From the NCBI GenBank assembly GCA_018971625.1, contig JAGXAJ010000028.1:1-45985 (forward strand): a DNA stretch of 45,985 bases, in the 5' to 3' direction. Source of the stretch: Pseudomonadota bacterium (GTDB lineage: Bacteria > Pseudomonadota > Alphaproteobacteria > Rhizobiales > Xanthobacteraceae). A model generated the notes under the pieces. The model did no database searches, was not told the origin of the DNA, and saw only the letters and a program-made list of their open reading frames with translations. Shown here one piece after another: positions 1 to 9,722 of this stretch (within the stretch, counting starts at the first letter, position 1; every line of letters starts with the position of its first letter). Both the position numbers and the translations under genes were made by a program.

Positions 1-1
1 G

Positions 2-139
2 CTGTCAAACCGCGTCTTCAAATCCTACGACGACATCGTCGACCACTGCTGTTACGCCTGGAACATCCTCGCCGACCAGCCGTGGAAGATCATGTCAATC
101 GGGCTCCGCGACTGGGCCTACATCGGTCGATCAATTTGA
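2..139 (+). CDS. IS630-family transposase, C-terminal fragment (5' end outside window)
   Basis: The frame is open from the window edge and ends at TGA 137-139, giving about 45 residues. It contains NRVFKSYDDIVDHCCYAWN and later WKIMSIGLRDWAYIG. These resemble the C-terminal tail of IS630-family (DDE, Tc1/mariner-like) transposases common in Bradyrhizobium and Rhodopseudomonas; this is family resemblance from memory. The catalytic DDE residues would lie upstream, outside the window, so activity cannot be judged. Directly downstream begins the 3' part of an unrelated gene lacking its own 5' end, which suggests the element inserted into, or recombined with, that gene. The terminal inverted repeat could not be placed with confidence. 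Confidence 0.8.
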   Translation: MSNRVFKSYDDIVDHCCYAWNILADQPWKIMSIGLRDWAYIGRSI

Positions 140-140
140 G

Positions 141-494
141 GATTGGTATAACACCAGCCCGTTCGACGTCTTTCCCGGTCACGAAAAGCGCAACGCGCGA
201 CGGGTATTCGACTATTGGCAGATCGGTGCGCTGCTCGATGACTTGGCGGGAGCGCCGGTGCTCGCCATATCCGGGCTGCAACGGCCCTTTACGCTCGAGA
301 TCGACGACCGTCAGCGTCACCAACGCTACAAGCAAAGCAGACTGTCGCTCACCGCACTCGGCCGCGATGTCCTCGCCGGCCGCGAGGATTTCAGCCGGCA
401 CAATCCGGTGCATCGCTGGTGGGGCGGCACGGAATTGACCAATGACCGGCTGTGGCGCTGGGACGCCGCCAAGCAGGCGCTGATCGCACCTTGA
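141..494 (+). pseudogene. DUF1835-type protein, 3' remnant truncated by the IS630 element
   Basis: The frame is open from the transposase end to TGA 492-494. It reads ARRVFDYWQIGALLDDLA, then SRLSLTALGRDVLAG, EDFSRHNPVHRWWGGTEL and TNDRLWRWDAA. This matches my memory of the C-terminal half of DUF1835-domain proteins of rhizobia, whose function is unknown. The N-terminal DUF1835 domain is absent and there is no ATG with a ribosome site; the only in-frame initiator I noted is a TTG at 243. The first residues, about 141-195, may still be IS sequence rather than host gene. I infer a gene broken by insertion. A short functional protein from the TTG cannot be excluded but is unlikely. Confidence 0.65.
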
Positions 495-513
495 AGGCGA
501 TGGCTGTAATCAT

Positions 514-625
514 CGTCATGCCGGGGCGTGTCCTGGCGTGTCTTGGCATGTTCTGGGCATCCACGCCTTTTCTTTGCGTTGGTGAGCCAAGACGTGGGTG
601 GCCAGGATAAACCCGGCCATGACGG
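514..625. repeat. Palindromic intergenic repeat, REP-like
   Basis: This lies between the DUF1835 remnant and the 3' end of gcvP. The outer arms are cgtcatgccggg (514-525) and cccggccatgacg (612-624), which are imperfect reverse complements. Inside, atccacgcctt and caagacgtgggt form a second imperfect inverted repeat. The layout resembles the abundant intergenic palindromes of Bradyrhizobium genomes. A related, more degenerate copy appears at 19637-19702. It may form a cruciform or an RNA hairpin at the end of gcvP transcripts. Confidence 0.65.
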
Positions 626-644
626 CGGAGATGTCCGCTACGGA

Positions 645-3512
645 TTACTCCGCCGCCTGCGCGTAGTCGGTGATCGGCGGGCATGAGCACACCAAATGGC
701 GGTCGCCATAGGCATTGTCCACTCGTCCGACCGGAGGCCAGTATTTATCGGTCCGCGCGGTGCCTGCCGGGAAGCAGCCCTCGGCGCGGCCATAGGCACG
801 GTTCCAGTTATCGTCGGCGATGTCATGCACGGTGTGCGGCGCGTGGCGCAGCGGCGAGGCGTCTATCTTCCATCGGCCGTTTTCGATCTCGGATATCTCG
901 CGCCGGATCGCGATCATGGCGTTGCAGAAGCGGTCGAGCTCGGCCTTGGATTCGGACTCGGTCGGTTCGATCATCAGCGTGCCGGGCACCGGAAAGCTCA
1001 TGGTCGGGGCATGGAAGCCGTAATCGATCAGCCGTTTGGCGATGTCGTCGACGGTGACGCCGCTGGTTGCCTTCAACGGCCTGGGATCGACAATGCATTC
1101 ATGCGCCACGCGCCCTTTGGCGTTGCGGTACAGCACCGGGAAATGCGGATCGAGTCTTGTCGCGACATAGTTGGCGTTGAGGATCGCGATCTCGGTCGCG
1201 CGCCTCAATCCCTCGCTGGCCATCATCAGGATGTAGATGTAGGAAATGGTCAGGATCGAGGCCGAGCCAAACGGCGCCGCCGATACCGGCCCGAGCGGGT
1301 GGGGCGTCGCGCCGTCGGTCGCGGGATGGCCCGGCAGGAATGGCGCCAGATGCGCCTTGACGCCGATTGGTCCCATGCCGGGGCCGCCGCCGCCATGCGG
1401 GATACAGAACGTCTTGTGCAGGTTGAGATGGCCGACATCAGCGCCGTAATCGCCGGGCCGCGACAGCCCGACCTGCGCATTCATGTTGGCGCCGTCGAGA
1501 TAAATCTGGCCGCCATGGCCGTGCACGATGTCGCAGATCTCGCGAATATGCTCCTCGAACACGCCGTGGGTGGAGGGATAGGTGATCATCACCGCCGCGA
1601 GGTTGTTCGCGTGGCGCGCCGCCTTGGCGCGGAGATCGTCGATATCGACGTCGCCGCGTTTGTCGCAGGCCACCACCACGATCTCCATGCCGGCCATGCT
1701 GGCGGAGGCCGGATTGGTGCCGTGCGCGGAGGAGGGGATCAGGCACACCTTGCGATGCGGCTCGCCGCGCGCGGCATGGTAACCACGGATTGCAAGCAGG
1801 CCGGCATATTCGCCCTGCGCGCCGGAATTCGGCTGCAGCGAGATCGCGTCATAGCCGGTGATACGGCAAAGCTGCTGTTCCAGGTGCTCGAACAATGCGT
1901 GATAGCCAAGCGCCTGATCGCGCGGCGCGAACGGGTGCAGGTCGGAAAATTCCGGCCAGGTCAACGGGATCATCTCGCTGGTCGCGTTGAGCTTCATGGT
2001 GCAGGAGCCCAGCGGGATCATCGCGCGATCAAGCGCAAGGTCGCGATCGCTGAGCCTGCGCATATAGCGCAACAACTCGGTCTCGGAGCGATGGGCGTGG
2101 AACACCGGATGAGTCAGGAAGGTGCTTGCGCGCTTCAATTCGGCAGGCAACGCCTCGCGCGCACCGGCCTCGATCTCGGCGTAGGCGAGCCTGCCGCCGA
2201 ACGCGCGCCAGACCGTTTCGATATCGCCGGCCGTCGTAGTCTCGTCCAGCGCGATGCCGAGCCTGCCTTCGCCGATCCCGAGGTTCAGCTTCTCGGCCAA
2301 GGCACGCGCGATGATCTCGTCGCGCCGTGAACCGACATCGACCGTTACCGTGTCGAAGAAGCTTTCCGACTTCAAGGCAAAGCCGAGTTGACGCAGACCG
2401 GCGGCCAGCACGCTGGCGCGGCGATGCACGGCGCGTGCGATCCCGGTCAGTCCTTCCGGCCCGTGATAGACCGCATACATCGAAGCGATCACGGCGAGCA
2501 GCACCTGGGAGGTGCAGATGTTGGAGGTCGCCTTCTCGCGGCGGATGTGCTGTTCACGGGTCTGCAGGGCAAGCCGATAGGCCGGCTCGCCGCGCGAATC
2601 CACCGATAGCCCGACGATGCGGCCAGGCAAGGAGCGTTTCAGCGCCTCGCGTACCGCCATATAGGCTGCGTGCGGGCCGCCATAGCCCATCGGCACACCA
2701 AAGCGCTGCGCCGATCCGATCGCGATATCGGCGCCAAGTTCGCCGGGCGAGGCCAATAGCGTCAGCGCCAGCAGATCGGCGGCGATCACCGCCAGCGCGC
2801 CCTTGGCATGCAATGAGGCGATCGCCGGGCGCAGATCGCGCACCACGCCTGACGTGCCCGGATATTGCAGCAGGGCGCCGAACACTTCGGTCTTGTCGAG
2901 ATCGGCCAGCGGATCGCCGATGATGAGATTCCAGCCCAGCGGTTCGGTTCGGGTGCGCAGCACCGCCAGCGTCTGCGGGTGCACTTCCGAATCGACAAAG
3001 AACGATTTTGTTTTGGCCTGCGCTGTGCGCTCCGCTAGCGCCATGGCTTCGGCCGCGGCGGTCGCTTCATCGAGCAGCGAGGCGTTGGCGACATCGAGTC
3101 CCGTCAGGTCGCAGATCATGGTCTGGAAATTGAACAGCGCTTCCAACCGGCCCTGGCTGATCTCGGGCTGATAGGGGGTATAGGCGGTGTACCAGGCCGG
3201 ATTCTCCAGGATGTTGCGCTGAATGACAGCCGGCAGGATTGTGCCGGAATAACCTTGGCCGATCATCGATGTAAAAACCCTGTTCTGCGACGCAAGCTTG
3301 CGCATATGCGTTAGCGCTTCGGTCTCGCTCAGGGCGGCGCCGAGATCGAGCGGCGCTTTTTGCCGGATCGATGATGGCAACGTTTCCGCTATCAGCGCGT
3401 CCAGGCTCTTCGCGCCGACGGTTTCCAGCATCGAGGCGATATCCCGGGGCGAGGGGCCGATGTGCCGCCGCGCGAAACGGATGGCGTCGGCGGGCTTGCG
3501 GGGCGCGGTCAT
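645..3512 (-). CDS. gcvP: Glycine dehydrogenase (decarboxylating), P-protein
   Basis: P-protein of the glycine cleavage system, 955 residues, the usual length of the single-chain form. It decarboxylates glycine with PLP and passes the aminomethyl group to lipoylated GcvH. Two halves of the duplicated fold are visible. The C-terminal half holds [19 protein letters not shown] with the PLP lysine at about K700, and the N-terminal half has [14 protein letters not shown]. The ATG at 3510-3512 is preceded by gagaaag and matches the conserved N-terminal region ([12 protein letters not shown]). It is the last gene of gcvT-gcvH-gcvP, 15 bases after gcvH, and should share the upstream glycine riboswitch. 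No damage was seen. A long open frame on the opposite strand (696-2330) is a codon-bias shadow. Confidence 0.98.
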   Translation of the reverse strand: MTAPRKPADAIRFARRHIGPSPRDIASMLETVGAKSLDALIAETLPSSIRQKAPLDLGAALSETEALTHMRKLASQNRVFTSMIGQGYSGTILPAVIQRNILENPAWYTAYTPYQPEISQGRLEALFNFQTMICDLTGLDVANASLLDEATAAAEAMALAERTAQAKTKSFFVDSEVHPQTLAVLRTRTEPLGWNLIIGDPLADLDKTEVFGALLQYPGTSGVVRDLRPAIASLHAKGALAVIAADLLALTLLASPGELGADIAIGSAQRFGVPMGYGGPHAAYMAVREALKRSLPGRIVGLSVDSRGEPAYRLALQTREQHIRREKATSNICTSQVLLAVIASMYAVYHGPEGLTGIARAVHRRASVLAAGLRQLGFALKSESFFDTVTVDVGSRRDEIIARALAEKLNLGIGEGRLGIALDETTTAGDIETVWRAFGGRLAYAEIEAGAREALPAELKRASTFLTHPVFHAHRSETELLRYMRRLSDRDLALDRAMIPLGSCTMKLNATSEMIPLTWPEFSDLHPFAPRDQALGYHALFEHLEQQLCRITGYDAISLQPNSGAQGEYAGLLAIRGYHAARGEPHRKVCLIPSSAHGTNPASASMAGMEIVVVACDKRGDVDIDDLRAKAARHANNLAAVMITYPSTHGVFEEHIREICDIVHGHGGQIYLDGANMNAQVGLSRPGDYGADVGHLNLHKTFCIPHGGGGPGMGPIGVKAHLAPFLPGHPATDGATPHPLGPVSAAPFGSASILTISYIYILMMASEGLRRATEIAILNANYVATRLDPHFPVLYRNAKGRVAHECIVDPRPLKATSGVTVDDIAKRLIDYGFHAPTMSFPVPGTLMIEPTESESKAELDRFCNAMIAIRREISEIENGRWKIDASPLRHAPHTVHDIADDNWNRAYGRAEGCFPAGTARTDKYWPPVGRVDNAYGDRHLVCSCPPITDYAQAAE

Positions 3513-3527
3513 GGCTGCTTTCTCATC

Positions 3528-3893
3528 TCAGGCGGTGTGTTTGCTGTAGGCGGCCTCGTCCATCAGGCCATCGAGTTCGCTTCTGTCGGCAATCTTCAGC
3601 TTGAAAAGCCACGCCTTGCCGCCGGCGTCGGAATTGATCAAAGCGGGTTCGGCGGTGAGCGCGTCATTGACCTCAAGCACCTCACCCGAGATCGGCGCGT
3701 AGACGTCGGAAGCCGCCTTTACCGATTCGACGACGGCGGCGGCTTCCGCCTTCTTCAGGCTGCGGCCGACTTTCGGCAATTCGACGAACACGACGTCACC
3801 GAGTTGCGATTGCGCATAATCGGTAACGCCGATGGTGGCGACGTCGCCATCGATGCGGAGCCATTCGTGGTCGGACGTAAACAGCGTCGTCAT
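3528..3893 (-). CDS. gcvH: Glycine cleavage system H protein
   Basis: A 121-residue lipoyl carrier protein that shuttles the aminomethyl group between the P, T and L proteins. The lipoyl site is K59 in ESVKAASD, with the preceding [12 protein letters not shown] forming the usual half of the barrel. I chose ATG 3891-3893 ([15 protein letters not shown]), which begins exactly where H proteins do and has aaagg about 6 bases upstream. A longer frame reaching 4004 would run into gcvT coding sequence. It lies 10 bases after gcvT and 15 before gcvP, so the three genes almost certainly form one transcript. Confidence 0.97.
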   Translation of the reverse strand: MTTLFTSDHEWLRIDGDVATIGVTDYAQSQLGDVVFVELPKVGRSLKKAEAAAVVESVKAASDVYAPISGEVLEVNDALTAEPALINSDAGGKAWLFKLKIADRSELDGLMDEAAYSKHTA

Positions 3894-3903
3894 GGGAAAA
3901 CCT

Positions 3904-5052
3904 TTAGCGTTTGTAGGTGCTGGGAACGAACGGCATCGCCCCAACCCGCGTCGGCAGCCGTTGCCCGCGCACTTCCGCGAATACGACCGAGCCGGTGGCC
4001 GCATGGGACGACGGCAGATAGCCCATCGCGACGGGGGCGTTCAGGCTCGGGCCAAAGCCGCCCGAGGTGACGGTTCCGATTGCTTCGGGGGAGATAACGT
4101 CGGCAAACAGGGAAGATCCCTCGCGCACCGGCGTGCGGCCTTCCGGCCGCAAGCCGACGCGGCGGCGCGAGGCGCCGTTTTCAAGCTGCGGCAGAATCCT
4201 GTCAGCGCCGGCAAAGCCGCCGGCGCGTGCGCCGCTAGTGCGGCGGCTCTTCTGGATCGACCATTCCAGCGCGCTCTCGACTGGTGTGGTCGTGGTGTCG
4301 ATGTCATGACCATAGAGGCAAAGTCCGGCCTCGAGCCTGAGGCTGTCGCGTGCGCCTAATCCGATCGGCAGCACCGCGCTGTCGGCGAGCAGCGCCTCCG
4401 CGAGTGTTTCGACCCGTTCTGCGGGCACCGAAATCTCAAAGCCATCCTCGCCGGTGTAGCCGGAGCGCGAGACAAAGCAATCGACGCCGTCAATGCGGCG
4501 GCGGCCTGAGTCCATGAACTTCATTGCGGCGACGTCGGCGCAAAGCTTAGCCAGCACTGATTCGGCTTTTAGTCCCTGCAGCGCGATCAGCGCGCGCTCG
4601 GTCAAGGGTTCGATCACGCAGACATCCGACAGGCCGGCGCGCAGGTGCGCCTCGTCGTCGGCCTTGCAGGCGGCGTTGACCACCAGGAACAGGTGGTCGC
4701 CAAAGTTCGCCACCATCAGATCGTCGAGGATGCCGCCGGCCTCGTTGGTGAACTGCGCGTAGCGCTGCCGGCCGGGCGCAATCGCCAGGATGTCCTGCGG
4801 CACCAGGCGTTCCAACGCCCGCGCGGCGTCTTCGATCTTGCCGGATTTCGGGCGCAGCGCGATCTGGCCCATATGCGAGACGTCGAACAGGCCGGCGGAC
4901 TTTCTGACATGCAGATGCTCGCGCAGTACGCCGGTCGAATATTGCACCGGCATCTCATAGCCGGCGAATGACACCATCTTGCCGCCACGCGCCAGATGCA
5001 GGGCGTGCAGAGGAGTGTGCCTCAGTTCGGATTGTTGGTCGCGCGCCAGCAT
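3904..5052 (-). CDS. gcvT: Aminomethyltransferase, glycine cleavage T protein
   Basis: A 382-residue T protein that transfers the methylene unit from aminomethyl-GcvH to tetrahydrofolate and releases ammonia. Family segments include [42 protein letters not shown] and [17 protein letters not shown]. The frame stays open to 5301, but that extension is the riboswitch and leader. The ATG at 5050-5052 (MLARDQQSE) has GAGGG (read on the minus strand, 5064-5060) about 7 bases upstream and starts where homologues do. It is the first gene of the operon. The hairpin next to this ribosome site is probably the riboswitch output. Confidence 0.97.
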   Translation of the reverse strand: MLARDQQSELRHTPLHALHLARGGKMVSFAGYEMPVQYSTGVLREHLHVRKSAGLFDVSHMGQIALRPKSGKIEDAARALERLVPQDILAIAPGRQRYAQFTNEAGGILDDLMVANFGDHLFLVVNAACKADDEAHLRAGLSDVCVIEPLTERALIALQGLKAESVLAKLCADVAAMKFMDSGRRRIDGVDCFVSRSGYTGEDGFEISVPAERVETLAEALLADSAVLPIGLGARDSLRLEAGLCLYGHDIDTTTTPVESALEWSIQKSRRTSGARAGGFAGADRILPQLENGASRRRVGLRPEGRTPVREGSSLFADVISPEAIGTVTSGGFGPSLNAPVAMGYLPSSHAATGSVVFAEVRGQRLPTRVGAMPFVPSTYKR

Positions 5053-5104
5053 CTTGGAGCCCTCGCGGTTTCCTGGAGATAATTCCCCGCGAAACCTGCA
5101 GAAA

Positions 5105-5280
5105 GCCCCATCTGTCGCTGTGCCTGAGAGTATTATCCCGTCGGCGGACACGTCGGGGAAACCCCTCCGTGTCTCTTTCCAGATGTTGTCGTCGTCACGC
5201 GGTCCGTTTGCCTGAGAGTTTCCGGGGCGGTTGCTCCTTCGGCGCCGGCATGAAGCCGGACTCTCCCGACGTGACGCTCT
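5105..5280 (-). promoter_or_regulatory. Tandem glycine riboswitch upstream of gcvTHP
   Basis: Two glycine aptamers in series can be read on the minus strand. Aptamer I is closed by cgtgac (5270-5275) with gtcacg (5194-5199) and holds GGGAGAG, GCCGAAGGAGCAA and CTCTCAGGCAAACGGACC. Aptamer II is closed by cagatg (5180-5185) with catctg (5109-5114) and holds GGAAAGAGAC and CTCTCAGGCACAGCGAC. These are the conserved glycine riboswitch elements. Between aptamer II and the gcvT start there are two overlapping pairings: 5067-5072 with 5091-5096, and 5064-5068 with 5087-5091. They are next to the ribosome site. I infer a translational ON switch that raises glycine cleavage when glycine is abundant; control of termination is not excluded. 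Confidence 0.95.
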
Positions 5281-5292
5281 CGAACGGACGGA

Positions 5293-5321
5293 ACAGAGCA
5301 CGGCGGGCCCGAGCCTGTCAA
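5293..5321 (-). promoter_or_regulatory. Candidate promoter of the gcv operon
   Basis: On the minus strand a perfect TTGACA (5321-5316) is followed by a 17-base spacer and CTCTGT (5298-5293), a poor -10. The position, about 13 bases before the first riboswitch stem, fits a transcript that starts just ahead of aptamer I. The -35 match is strong and the -10 match weak. Confidence 0.35.
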
Positions 5322-5492
5322 CGCAACTGCAGCATTATCAACGATTCTTCGGGCAACGCTTGTGCGGATGCGGCAAGCCCCTGATCGCCGGCAACTTTAT
5401 GGACAGCGTCACCGCCCTTGTCTAAAAAGCGTTGCGCCGGGAAAATCAATGGTTTGCGGCGGGTTCCCGACGGGTTTGGCGATTGGATGGAC

Positions 5493-8174
5493 ATGAGCGG
5501 CGTTAACGAAATCAGGTCGACTTTTCTGAATTTCTTTGGCGAAAATGGCCACGAGATCGTGTCGTCGTCGCCGTTGGTCCCGCGCAATGACCCGACCTTG
5601 ATGTTCACCAATGCCGGCATGGTGCAGTTCAAGAACGTCTTCACCGGCGTCGAGAAGCGGCCTTACAAGCGTGCGACCACGTCGCAGAAATGCGTTCGCG
5701 CCGGCGGCAAGCACAATGACCTCGACAATGTCGGCTACACCGCGCGCCATCTCACCTTTTTCGAGATGCTCGGCAATTTCTCGTTCGGCGATTACTTCAA
5801 GGAGCGCGCGATCGAACTCGCCTGGAATCTGATCACCAGGGAATTCGGGCTCAAGAAAGACAAGCTGCTCGTCACCGTCTATCACAACGATGACGACGCG
5901 GCCGGCTTCTGGAAGAAGATTGCGGGCTTTTCCGACGATCGGATCATCCGTATCGCGACGTCAGATAATTTCTGGGCGATGGGCGATACCGGACCATGCG
6001 GCCCTTGCTCGGAGATTTTCATCGACCGCGGCGAGCACGTTTGGGGCGGCCCTCCCGGCAGTCCGGAGGAGGATGGCGACCGCTTCCTCGAATTCTGGAA
6101 TCTCGTCTTCATGCAATTCGAGCAGGTGACGCCGACCGAGCGGGTGGATCTGCCACGCCCCTCGATCGACACCGGCATGGGACTGGAGCGCATGGCCGCG
6201 ATCCTGCAAGGGGTCGAAAGCGTGTTTGAGACCGATATGTTCCGTCAATTGATTGAAGCCACCGCCTCGGCGCTCGGGCACGGCCCGAGCCAGGACAACA
6301 TTGCGTCGTACCGCGTCATCGCCGACCACCTGCGCGCTTCGTCGTTTCTGATTTCCGATGGCGTGCTGCCCTCGAACGAAGGCCGCGGTTATGTGCTGCG
6401 CCGGATCATGCGCCGCGCGATGCGGCACGCGCAGTTGCTCAGCGCGAAAGATCCGCTGATGCATCGACTGGTCTGGGCGCTGGTTCGCGAGATGGGCCAG
6501 GCCTATCCGGAACTGGTGCGCGCCGAAAGCCTGATCGAGGAAACGCTGCGGCTGGAAGAGACGCGTTTCCGCAAGACGCTGGAACGAGGCCTGTCGATCC
6601 TCGACGAAAAGAGCAGTTCGCTCAAGAAGGGCGACATGTTCGACGGCGATACGGCGTTCACGCTATATGACACCTACGGCTTCCCGCTCGATCTCACCCA
6701 GGACGCGCTGCGCAATCGCGGTATCGGCGTCGATGTCGCTTCCTTCACCGACGCGATGGAGCGGCAGCGCGCGAAAGCGCGTGCCGCATGGGCGGGAAGT
6801 GGCGATACCGCGACCGAGAATGTCTGGTTTCCGCTGCGTGAGAAACTCGGCGCTACCGAATTCCTGGGCTACGAAACCGAGACGACCGAAGGTGCGGTCG
6901 CAGCACTCGTGCAGGACGGCAAGGAAGTCGCGAGCCTGAAGCCAGGCGAGAGCGGCGCTGTCGTGCTGAACCAGACGCCGTTTTATGCGGAGTCCGGCGG
7001 TCAGGTCGGCGATACCGGCATGATGAGCGGCGAGGGCGTCAAGTTCCGCGTCACCGATACCCAGAAGAAGGCCGGCGATCTCTTCGTGCATCTGGGCACG
7101 GTCGAGCAGGGTACATTGAAGCCGGGCACGGCGTTGTTGCTCGAAGTCGATCACGCAAGGCGTGCATCGATCCGCGCCCATCACTCGGCGACGCATCTGT
7201 TGCACGAGGCGCTGCGCCAGGTGCTCGGCGATCACATCGCCCAGCGCGGCTCACTGGTGGCGCCCGACCGACTGCGCTTCGACTTCGTGCATCCGAAGCC
7301 GATCACGCCGGGCGAACTGGCGCGGGTCGAGGATATCGCCAACAGCGTCGTGCTGGAAAATGATGAGGTCACCACGCGTCTGATGGCGGTGGACGATGCC
7401 CGCGACGCCGGCGCGCGGGCCCTGTTCGGCGAGAAATATGGCGACGAGGTGCGCGTGGTTTCGATGGGCAAGACCGCGCGCGAGCATGGCGCCAATGCGC
7501 TGGGCTGGTCGGTCGAACTGTGCGGTGGCACCCATGTGCGCCGCACCGGGGATATAGGTCTGATTTCGGTGACCAGCGAAAGCGCGGTGGCCTCGGGTGT
7601 GCGCCGTATCGAGGCCCTGACCGGCAATCATGCACGCAAACACGCCAACGACACCATGGCGCTGGCGCGGACCGCGGCCACCGAGTTGCGCAGCACGCTC
7701 GACGAAATGCCGGCGCGGATCGCAGCCCTGATGGAAGAGCGCAAGAAGCTGGAGCGCGACCTGTCGGATGCGCGCAAGAGGCTCGCGATGGGCGGTGGGG
7801 CATCGAGCGGCGGCGCGGCGGGGACTGGCGTGCGCGAGGTCGCAAACGTCAAACTCTTGGCGCGTGCGGTGGAGGGCGTGGAGACCAAGGATCTCAAGAG
7901 CCTGGTCGATGACGGCAAGAAGCAGATCGGTTCCGGCGTGGTCGCGATTGTCGGTATTACCGAAGACGGCAAGGCCGGCATCGTGGTCGGCGTCACCAGC
8001 GATCTCACCGGGAAATTCAACGCGGTGGAACTGGTGCGCAAGGCGTCCGAAGCGCTCGGCGGCAAGGGTGGTGGCGGCCGCCCCGACATGGCGCAGGCCG
8101 GTGGTCCCGACGGCGCCAAGGCAGATGCCGCGCTCGCGGCGATCGAAAAGGCAGTAGCGGGCGCGGGACGTTAA
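5493..8174 (+). CDS. alaS: Alanyl-tRNA synthetase
   Basis: An 893-residue class II synthetase that charges tRNA-Ala. Domains in order: the catalytic core ([14 protein letters not shown], then [18 protein letters not shown] and [10 protein letters not shown]), the tRNA-binding helices, the editing domain with [12 protein letters not shown] and the CGGTH zinc/deacylation motif, and a C-terminal Ala-rich DHHA1 region ([15 protein letters not shown]). ATG 5493 gives the family N-terminus [13 protein letters not shown] 5487, two codons earlier, is an alternative. No clear ribosome site precedes either. It is transcribed away from gcv and is a single gene. The frame is intact. Confidence 0.98.
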   Translation: MSGVNEIRSTFLNFFGENGHEIVSSSPLVPRNDPTLMFTNAGMVQFKNVFTGVEKRPYKRATTSQKCVRAGGKHNDLDNVGYTARHLTFFEMLGNFSFGDYFKERAIELAWNLITREFGLKKDKLLVTVYHNDDDAAGFWKKIAGFSDDRIIRIATSDNFWAMGDTGPCGPCSEIFIDRGEHVWGGPPGSPEEDGDRFLEFWNLVFMQFEQVTPTERVDLPRPSIDTGMGLERMAAILQGVESVFETDMFRQLIEATASALGHGPSQDNIASYRVIADHLRASSFLISDGVLPSNEGRGYVLRRIMRRAMRHAQLLSAKDPLMHRLVWALVREMGQAYPELVRAESLIEETLRLEETRFRKTLERGLSILDEKSSSLKKGDMFDGDTAFTLYDTYGFPLDLTQDALRNRGIGVDVASFTDAMERQRAKARAAWAGSGDTATENVWFPLREKLGATEFLGYETETTEGAVAALVQDGKEVASLKPGESGAVVLNQTPFYAESGGQVGDTGMMSGEGVKFRVTDTQKKAGDLFVHLGTVEQGTLKPGTALLLEVDHARRASIRAHHSATHLLHEALRQVLGDHIAQRGSLVAPDRLRFDFVHPKPITPGELARVEDIANSVVLENDEVTTRLMAVDDARDAGARALFGEKYGDEVRVVSMGKTAREHGANALGWSVELCGGTHVRRTGDIGLISVTSESAVASGVRRIEALTGNHARKHANDTMALARTAATELRSTLDEMPARIAALMEERKKLERDLSDARKRLAMGGGASSGGAAGTGVREVANVKLLARAVEGVETKDLKSLVDDGKKQIGSGVVAIVGITEDGKAGIVVGVTSDLTGKFNAVELVRKASEALGGKGGGGRPDMAQAGGPDGAKADAALAAIEKAVAGAGR

Positions 8175-8278
8175 GTCCGCGCGGGAAGGGGGCGTCCATC
8201 GTGTTGCGCGTGAGATCCGCGCTTCGGATCACACCTTCCGACCGACGAAAGCGATGGGCCGGCTAGCGGCGCTCGCAA

Positions 8279-8521
8279 TCATTTCTTACGGGTTTTCCAG
8301 ACAATATAAACCGAGCATTCGAATTTTGGCTCCGCCGGAACGATGCGATCCTTCCGCGGCGCCGGCTCGGCGACGCTCAACATGACGTCGGTGACGCGAA
8401 CGCCAATGCCTTTCTGTCGCTCGGTTTGAAGTCTGATTTTGGGCCATCGGATCTGGGCGAGCAGGGCGAGGAAGGCGGCGCCAAAAATGACGTAAAGCGA
8501 ATTCGAGATATCCGGCAGCAT
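8279..8521 (-). CDS. Small membrane-anchored hypothetical protein
   Basis: An 80-residue protein not recognised as a known family. It starts MLPDISNSLYVIFGAAFLALLAQIRW, so one N-terminal membrane helix (residues about 8-25) is predicted. It is followed by a basic stretch (KIRLQTERQKG) and a C-terminal part ending in KTRKK. The ATG is preceded by gaggggg at 8-9 bases, a strong ribosome site, which is why I accept it. A longer frame in another register (8286-8567) lacks such support. It is convergent with alaS and divergent from the 8697 gene, sharing an AT-rich 175-base intergenic region with it. Confidence 0.6.
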   Translation of the reverse strand: MLPDISNSLYVIFGAAFLALLAQIRWPKIRLQTERQKGIGVRVTDVMLSVAEPAPRKDRIVPAEPKFECSVYIVWKTRKK

Positions 8522-8696
8522 GGATTTTCCCCCTCATTTCGTAATTAAAAATTACATACCTGCACAATTTGAGTCAATCCATAACTTCACGTTAACTATA
8601 TTTTCTGGACGAGATCGATTCGTGTGGCAGGAGGTTTGTTTCCCCGGTAATTTTCGGTTACATTAATAAAGAATTAAAGGGCAAGGAACCGGGACA

Positions 8697-9167
8697 ATGG
8701 CACTTTCCCTGGATGTGGTGCGTCAGGTCGAGCACGATTTGCTGCTGAAAGCTGACGTGTTGGCCTATCACCTAGGGAGTTTGGTCGCGACCGATCCCGA
8801 GCGTGCCCGTTCCGTCTGCGATGAAATCGTTTTGCGGCTGAGGGCAGCGGTTTCGGCCGATTCCGAACCCGAACCCAAGCCCGACGTATTGCGCTCATTG
8901 GATCGGGAGCGCCGTCCGAATGTCCGCCTCGCGAGATCAGGCGGCAGTGACGAAATCGAAGATTTCATTCTTGAAATTCTGGCTCACAGCAGTGGGCTAT
9001 CGGTGCAGGAAATCGTCGATCGCTTTGAAGAAGCCGAGATCGAGATCAAGCGCGCCACCCTGGTGGTCCGCCTGCATCGCATGGTGCAGGCCGGCAAGTT
9101 AACGTCGCGCACCCACGGGCACTATGTTCTGAGTGAAGCCGAACACAATCGGCGCCAGCGGGCCTGA
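8697..9167 (+). CDS. Hypothetical protein with a helical C-terminal, possibly winged-helix region
   Basis: 156 residues, no family recognised. The N-terminal part is helical (LDVVRQVEHDLLLKADVLA). An acidic/proline linker (SEPEPKPD) separates it from a C-terminal section reading LSVQEIVDRFEEAEIEIK, then LVVRLHRMVQAGKLTSR and HGHYVLSEAE. That order resembles a winged-helix fold (helix, recognition helix, wing), so a DNA-binding role is possible but inferred only. ATG 8697 follows aagg in gggcaaggaaccgggaca. The AT-rich upstream stretch contains taaagaattaaagg and probably holds the promoter. Confidence 0.7.
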   Translation: MALSLDVVRQVEHDLLLKADVLAYHLGSLVATDPERARSVCDEIVLRLRAAVSADSEPEPKPDVLRSLDRERRPNVRLARSGGSDEIEDFILEILAHSSGLSVQEIVDRFEEAEIEIKRATLVVRLHRMVQAGKLTSRTHGHYVLSEAEHNRRQRA

Positions 9168-9215
9168 TCGGTGAACGCAGGTGGATAGGCTGAAGGATAG
9201 AGCACTATCCAGTGC

Positions 9216-9719
9216 TCACCCCTTGCGCAGGAACACATAGTTCGCGGAATAGGGCACGCTGCTGGTATTGCCGATTTTGTCGCAAGCGCCCTCGAGCTGG
9301 CCGCCCGTTGTGTTGATCCGCTGCACCGTGGTGATGCCCGACAACACGCCGTTGCCACGACGGGAGATCACCTCCAGCTTCAGCCAGGGAATGTCGTTCG
9401 GCGTCGCGCCGGGGACGTTGCCGGCGGCTTTGGCGATTACCAGGCTGCCGTCGACGTGTTCCCAGGTCGGTCCGGCATAGTGGCGGCCGATGGTCTTGCC
9501 GTCAGCCATCAGGGTCGCGATCGGCTCGCGGAACAGCCAGATCGGCTTTCCGTTGGCGCCGGCCTTGCATTCATAGACCTGCGCGCCTTCGGCATGCACC
9601 GACAGCACGACCGTCTCGCCAGGCGCCGCGATCGCGGCGGGCAGCTCTGCCGCGGTTGTGCTTAGTTGTGAGCCCGACAATAACAGGGCCGCGAGTGCCG
9701 TCGTTCTGGCGAGCGACAT
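9216..9719 (-). CDS. DUF3455 secreted protein
   Basis: 167 residues with a signal peptide (MSLARTTALAALLLSGSQLS, cleavage expected near TTAAELP). The mature part holds GAQVYECKA, WLFREPIATL, GRHYAGPTWEHVDGS and IPWLKLEVISRRGNGVLSG. These are features of DUF3455 proteins, whose function is unknown. They are exported, so the periplasm is likely. It starts 3 bases after the icd stop, with its ribosome site overlapping the end of icd, so the two are probably co-transcribed. No functional link to isocitrate dehydrogenase is known to me. Confidence 0.85.
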   Translation of the reverse strand: MSLARTTALAALLLSGSQLSTTAAELPAAIAAPGETVVLSVHAEGAQVYECKAGANGKPIWLFREPIATLMADGKTIGRHYAGPTWEHVDGSLVIAKAAGNVPGATPNDIPWLKLEVISRRGNGVLSGITTVQRINTTGGQLEGACDKIGNTSSVPYSANYVFLRKG

Positions 9720-9722
9720 GCT

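Noticed and set aside
696..2330. Long open frame opposite gcvP
   Set aside because: Mirrors the codon bias of gcvP on the other strand; no ribosome site, no family.
8212..8228. gatccg-cgctt-cggatc hairpin after alaS as terminator
   Set aside because: Stem of only 6 bp with no T run; too weak to call.
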